From: Glaciecola amylolytica
GTDB taxonomy: Bacteria > Bacteroidota > Bacteroidia > Flavobacteriales_D > Crocinitomicaceae
Assembly: GCA_003856375.1 (NCBI GenBank)
Contig: CP034120.1
Coordinates: 3,088,501-3,152,500 of the forward strand
Reading direction: 5' to 3'
Length of the DNA stretch: 64,000 bases
Positions 61,698-64,000 of this stretch are shown here, piece after piece (within the stretch, counting starts at the first letter, position 1; every line of letters begins with the position of its first letter). The translations under genes and the position numbers were made by a program. The notes under the pieces were generated by a model, which worked only from the letters and a program-made list of their open reading frames with translations, was not told the origin of the DNA and ran no database searches.

Positions 61698-62777
61698 ATG
61701 GGTTTATTTTCCAAATTCAAAAAAGATTCCAATTCAAGCGACGCAAAAAAAGCGCGTTCCGGAGTTGTTACAGTTGCCAATAACGAGCGAATCACTTCCG
61801 TTGGAAGCCGGATTCACTTTGACATACCTCAGGATTTAAAAAATCAGTTTGTTCATGAGCCTGGACAATATGTCAATGTTCATGCAACGATCAACGGTTC
61901 GAAATATTCCCGTTCCTACTCTATTTGCAGTGGTCCGGATGAAAAGCTGGCGATTGCCGTGAAAGCGATCGATAAAGGACTTGTTTCAAATTACCTGGTA
62001 AATGAATTGAAAGCCGGAGATCAGATCGAGTTGGATTTTCCTTTAGGAAACTTCAAGTTGGACAGCAAAGCTCCAAATATTGTGTGTTTTGCGGCAGGAA
62101 GTGGTATTACGCCATTTATGTCTTTTGCAAAATCGCTTGGTTCGAATCAAAAAATGCGCTTGTTCTACGGAAATTCGAAAATGGAAACTGCTTTCTTCTT
62201 TGAAGAGATCAAAAACTTTTCGAATGTATCTTCTACCTTTTATTTCAGTCAGGAAAAAAATGAAGGGCATTCCGAAGGACGTTTGGATAAATTACACGTG
62301 AGTGAATTGATCAAGGCAGAATTAACTCTTCTGAGAGCAGATGGTTTCTACATCTGTGGTCCGGAAGAAATGATCATGGGAATTCAGGAAGTATTGAGTG
62401 TTTTCGGAATTGCCAAAGAGAAAATTCACTTCGAATTGTTTACGACTCCTGTTTTGATGAAGCAGGAAGAAACTACCGTTGTGGGGACTTTTAAAGGCGT
62501 TTCTCAGGTAAGTGCTATTCTTGACGGTGAAGTGCAGCGCATTGAACTGGACACAAACGGAAAAAGCATTCTGGATGCTTTGGATCAATCCGGAATGGAT
62601 GTTCCTTATTCATGCAGAGGCGGTGTATGCTGTACTTGTAAGGCGAAGATTATTGAAGGAAGTGCTCAGATGACAATCAACTACGCACTGACGGATGAAG
62701 AAGTAAAAGAAGGATATATTTTAACTTGCCAAGCACATCCTACAAGTGAAGTTTTAAAATTGGATTTTGATGTCTAA
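61698..62777 (+). CDS. Ferredoxin-NADP reductase/2Fe-2S protein, paralogue 2
   Basis: 359-residue paralogue of the preceding reductase with the same three domains: FAD (YSRSYSICSGP), NAD(P) (FAAGSGITPFMSF, YICGPEEMIMG), and C-terminal 2Fe-2S (CRGGVCCTCKAK, LTCQAHP). It differs by a lysine/serine-rich N-terminal extension (GLFSKFKKDSNSSDAKKARS). All cluster cysteines are present. It lies in one operon with paralogue 1 and the downstream SDR gene, which it overlaps by eight bases. Confidence 0.92.
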   Translation: MGLFSKFKKDSNSSDAKKARSGVVTVANNERITSVGSRIHFDIPQDLKNQFVHEPGQYVNVHATINGSKYSRSYSICSGPDEKLAIAVKAIDKGLVSNYLVNELKAGDQIELDFPLGNFKLDSKAPNIVCFAAGSGITPFMSFAKSLGSNQKMRLFYGNSKMETAFFFEEIKNFSNVSSTFYFSQEKNEGHSEGRLDKLHVSELIKAELTLLRADGFYICGPEEMIMGIQEVLSVFGIAKEKIHFELFTTPVLMKQEETTVVGTFKGVSQVSAILDGEVQRIELDTNGKSILDALDQSGMDVPYSCRGGVCCTCKAKIIEGSAQMTINYALTDEEVKEGYILTCQAHPTSEVLKLDFDV

Positions 62778-63441
62778 GAATGTTTTGGTTATAGGAGCCA
62801 GCAGAGGAATCGGTAAAGAACTGGTTCATCAATTTGCCGGACTTGGTTTGGAAACTTATGGTTTTGCGAGAAGTCTTTCGAACGGTTCTGAAAACAAGAT
62901 TCATTACATACAGTTGGATTTATTAAGTCCAACGATCAAAGCAGATTTTGAGCAGGCAATTTCCGGAATAGATCAAATCGATTACCTGATTCACAATGCC
63001 GGTTTTATTGCTGTGAAACCTTTTTTAGAGCTGACCCGCGAAGACATTCATAATTGTTATCAGGTCAATGTACTTTCCGTGATGGAAATCACGCAGGTTT
63101 GTATTCCTAAAATGAGACCCGGCGGACATATCGTTATGATCTCATCTATCGGAGGATTTCAGGGAAGTTCTAAATTTCCGGGGCTTACAGCATATTCCAC
63201 TTCGAAAGCAGCTCTTGTTTCATTGACGGAGCTTCTTGCTGAAGAATTCAAACAATCCGGAATTGCGATCAATTGCCTGTGTTTGGGCGCAGTTCAGACA
63301 GAAATGATGGAAGAAGCCTTTCCGGGTTATAAAGCTCCTCACCAACCTGCTGAAATCGCAGAATTTATTGTTGATTTTACTTTAAACAATGGAAAATACT
63401 TTCACGGGAAAATTATTCCTGTGAGTGTTTCAAATCCTTAG
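62770..63441 (+). CDS. SDR family oxidoreductase
   Basis: 223-residue short-chain dehydrogenase/reductase from ATG 62770; an in-frame TTG just before it is less likely. Cofactor motif VLVIGASRGIGKEL, the NNAG-equivalent LIHNAGFIAVK, catalytic Ser in VMISSIGGFQG, and Tyr-Lys in AYSTSKAALVSLTE. The protein is shorter than classical members but core residues are intact. Its start overlaps the reductase gene by eight bases, and the Dus gene begins six bases after its stop. Confidence 0.9.
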   Translation: MSKNVLVIGASRGIGKELVHQFAGLGLETYGFARSLSNGSENKIHYIQLDLLSPTIKADFEQAISGIDQIDYLIHNAGFIAVKPFLELTREDIHNCYQVNVLSVMEITQVCIPKMRPGGHIVMISSIGGFQGSSKFPGLTAYSTSKAALVSLTELLAEEFKQSGIAINCLCLGAVQTEMMEEAFPGYKAPHQPAEIAEFIVDFTLNNGKYFHGKIIPVSVSNP

Positions 63442-63447
63442 AATCGC

Positions 63448-64000
63448 ATGCAATTAGCCTTAGCGCCTTTGCAAACATATACCGATTATCATTTTCGAAA
63501 TGCACACATAGCCGTTTTTGGAGGAGTGGATAAATTTTACGCTCCTTACCTGAAAATGAATAATGACGGAACGATTAAAAGTGCTCCCAAAATTGATATT
63601 CTTCCAAAGAATAATCCGAAGATTCCCGTTATTCCTCAATTGATGGCCTGCAGTACAGAAGAATTCTTCGTCATGGCAGATTACATTGAATCTTTGGGGT
63701 ATGACGAAGTCAACTGGAATATGGGTTGTCCGTATCCGATGGTAACGAACAGGAACCTTGGTGCGGGAATCTTAAATAAACCTTCTGAAATTTTCCAGAT
63801 GCTGGATCACATCGTTCCCAGATCTAAGTTACGGCTTGGAATCAAAATGAGAATGGGTCTTGAAAGCACGGAAGAAATCCTCGAAATCTTACCCAAATTA
63901 AACGATTATCCTCTCACCGAAATCATCATTCACGCACGTTATGCAAAGCAATTGTATAACGGTGTTTGCGATCATGAACGCTTTTCGGAATGTATTTCCT
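63448..64000 (+). CDS. tRNA-dihydrouridine synthase, 3' end outside window
   Basis: First 184 codons of a Dus family enzyme that reduces uridines in tRNA D-loops using FMN. It begins MQLALAPLQTYTDYHFRNAH (FMN-binding barrel start) and contains the catalytic-cysteine motif NMGCPYPMVTNRNLGAG and KMRMGLESTEEIL. The frame is open to the end of the window. The subfamily (DusA, B or C) cannot be assigned from this part. It follows the SDR gene by six bases and is probably the last visible gene of the reductase operon. Confidence 0.92.
   Translation, partial: MQLALAPLQTYTDYHFRNAHIAVFGGVDKFYAPYLKMNNDGTIKSAPKIDILPKNNPKIPVIPQLMACSTEEFFVMADYIESLGYDEVNWNMGCPYPMVTNRNLGAGILNKPSEIFQMLDHIVPRSKLRLGIKMRMGLESTEEILEILPKLNDYPLTEIIIHARYAKQLYNGVCDHERFSECIS

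Overview
The window is a chromosomal stretch of a free-living Bacteroidota bacterium, most likely a Flavobacteriales member close to Crocinitomicaceae (Fluviicola-like). The family assignment is inference; the phylum is well supported. Supporting signs are gldF and gldG, five very large secreted proteins with type IX secretion (T9SS) C-terminal sorting domains, a PorP/SprF-family protein, DUF4476 and WG-repeat proteins, TAnnTTTG-type -7 promoter boxes, A-rich start regions without Shine-Dalgarno sequences, and C/G-rich palindromes dispersed between genes. No rRNA, tRNA, CRISPR array, prophage or plasmid function was seen.

Layout. 1-3158: 3' part of a thiolase, an AI-2E-type permease and a WG-repeat protein (+ strand). 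3161-9378: a minus-strand block with a RelA/SpoT alarmone enzyme and, after a gap, a tightly overlapping operon Fur-like regulator / STAS protein / purA / OstA-like protein. 9510-16822: minus-strand SIMPL protein, three tandem paralogous lipoproteins, fumarylacetoacetase, a dienelactone-hydrolase-like protein, a DUF4407 coiled-coil membrane protein, and an overlapping pair (HEAGH-motif protein + aspartyl/asparaginyl beta-hydroxylase). 17053-26931: three giant T9SS clients on the + strand; the first two share a duplicated N-terminal domain and a similar upstream region, and the third is a stack of about eleven 90-residue FN3 modules.

27086-28088: a small unknown gene, then a REP-associated tyrosine transposase (RAYT) flanked by near-perfect palindromes. 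A related palindrome lies in frame inside the transposase gene. Further copies lie elsewhere in the window, one of them directly after dnaN. 28103-30823: glyA, an NlpC/P60 peptidase and a DinB-like protein (minus). 30916-34491: a fourth giant T9SS protein with beta-propeller repeats. 34860-41033: small membrane protein, TerB-like protein, polytopic membrane protein with gmhA, a small secreted protein, a histidine kinase and an SDR enzyme. 41126-43130: purC and phoH.

43233-49483: SAM hydroxide adenosyltransferase family protein, a small ABM-domain protein, gldF, gldG, a DUF4340 protein and dnaN. 49581-55961: a DUF4476 protein, then a fifth giant T9SS type B adhesin with SprB-type repeats, followed one base later by a PorP/SprF gene. 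The adhesin is preceded by a promoter lying inside an inverted repeat and by a 46-residue upstream ORF that overlaps its start codon. 56097-64000: a small membrane protein, pruA, a TPR protein, apaG, two tandem ferredoxin-reductase paralogues, an SDR enzyme and the 5' part of a tRNA-dihydrouridine synthase.

The dominant theme is cell-surface biology: T9SS cargo, its SprF-like partner, and gliding-associated GldFG. These genes sit among housekeeping genes for purine synthesis (purA, purC), one-carbon metabolism (glyA), amino-acid catabolism (fumarylacetoacetase, pruA, thiolase), stringent response and replication (dnaN). The most unusual elements are the RAYT/REP system and the regulatory architecture in front of the giant surface-protein genes.
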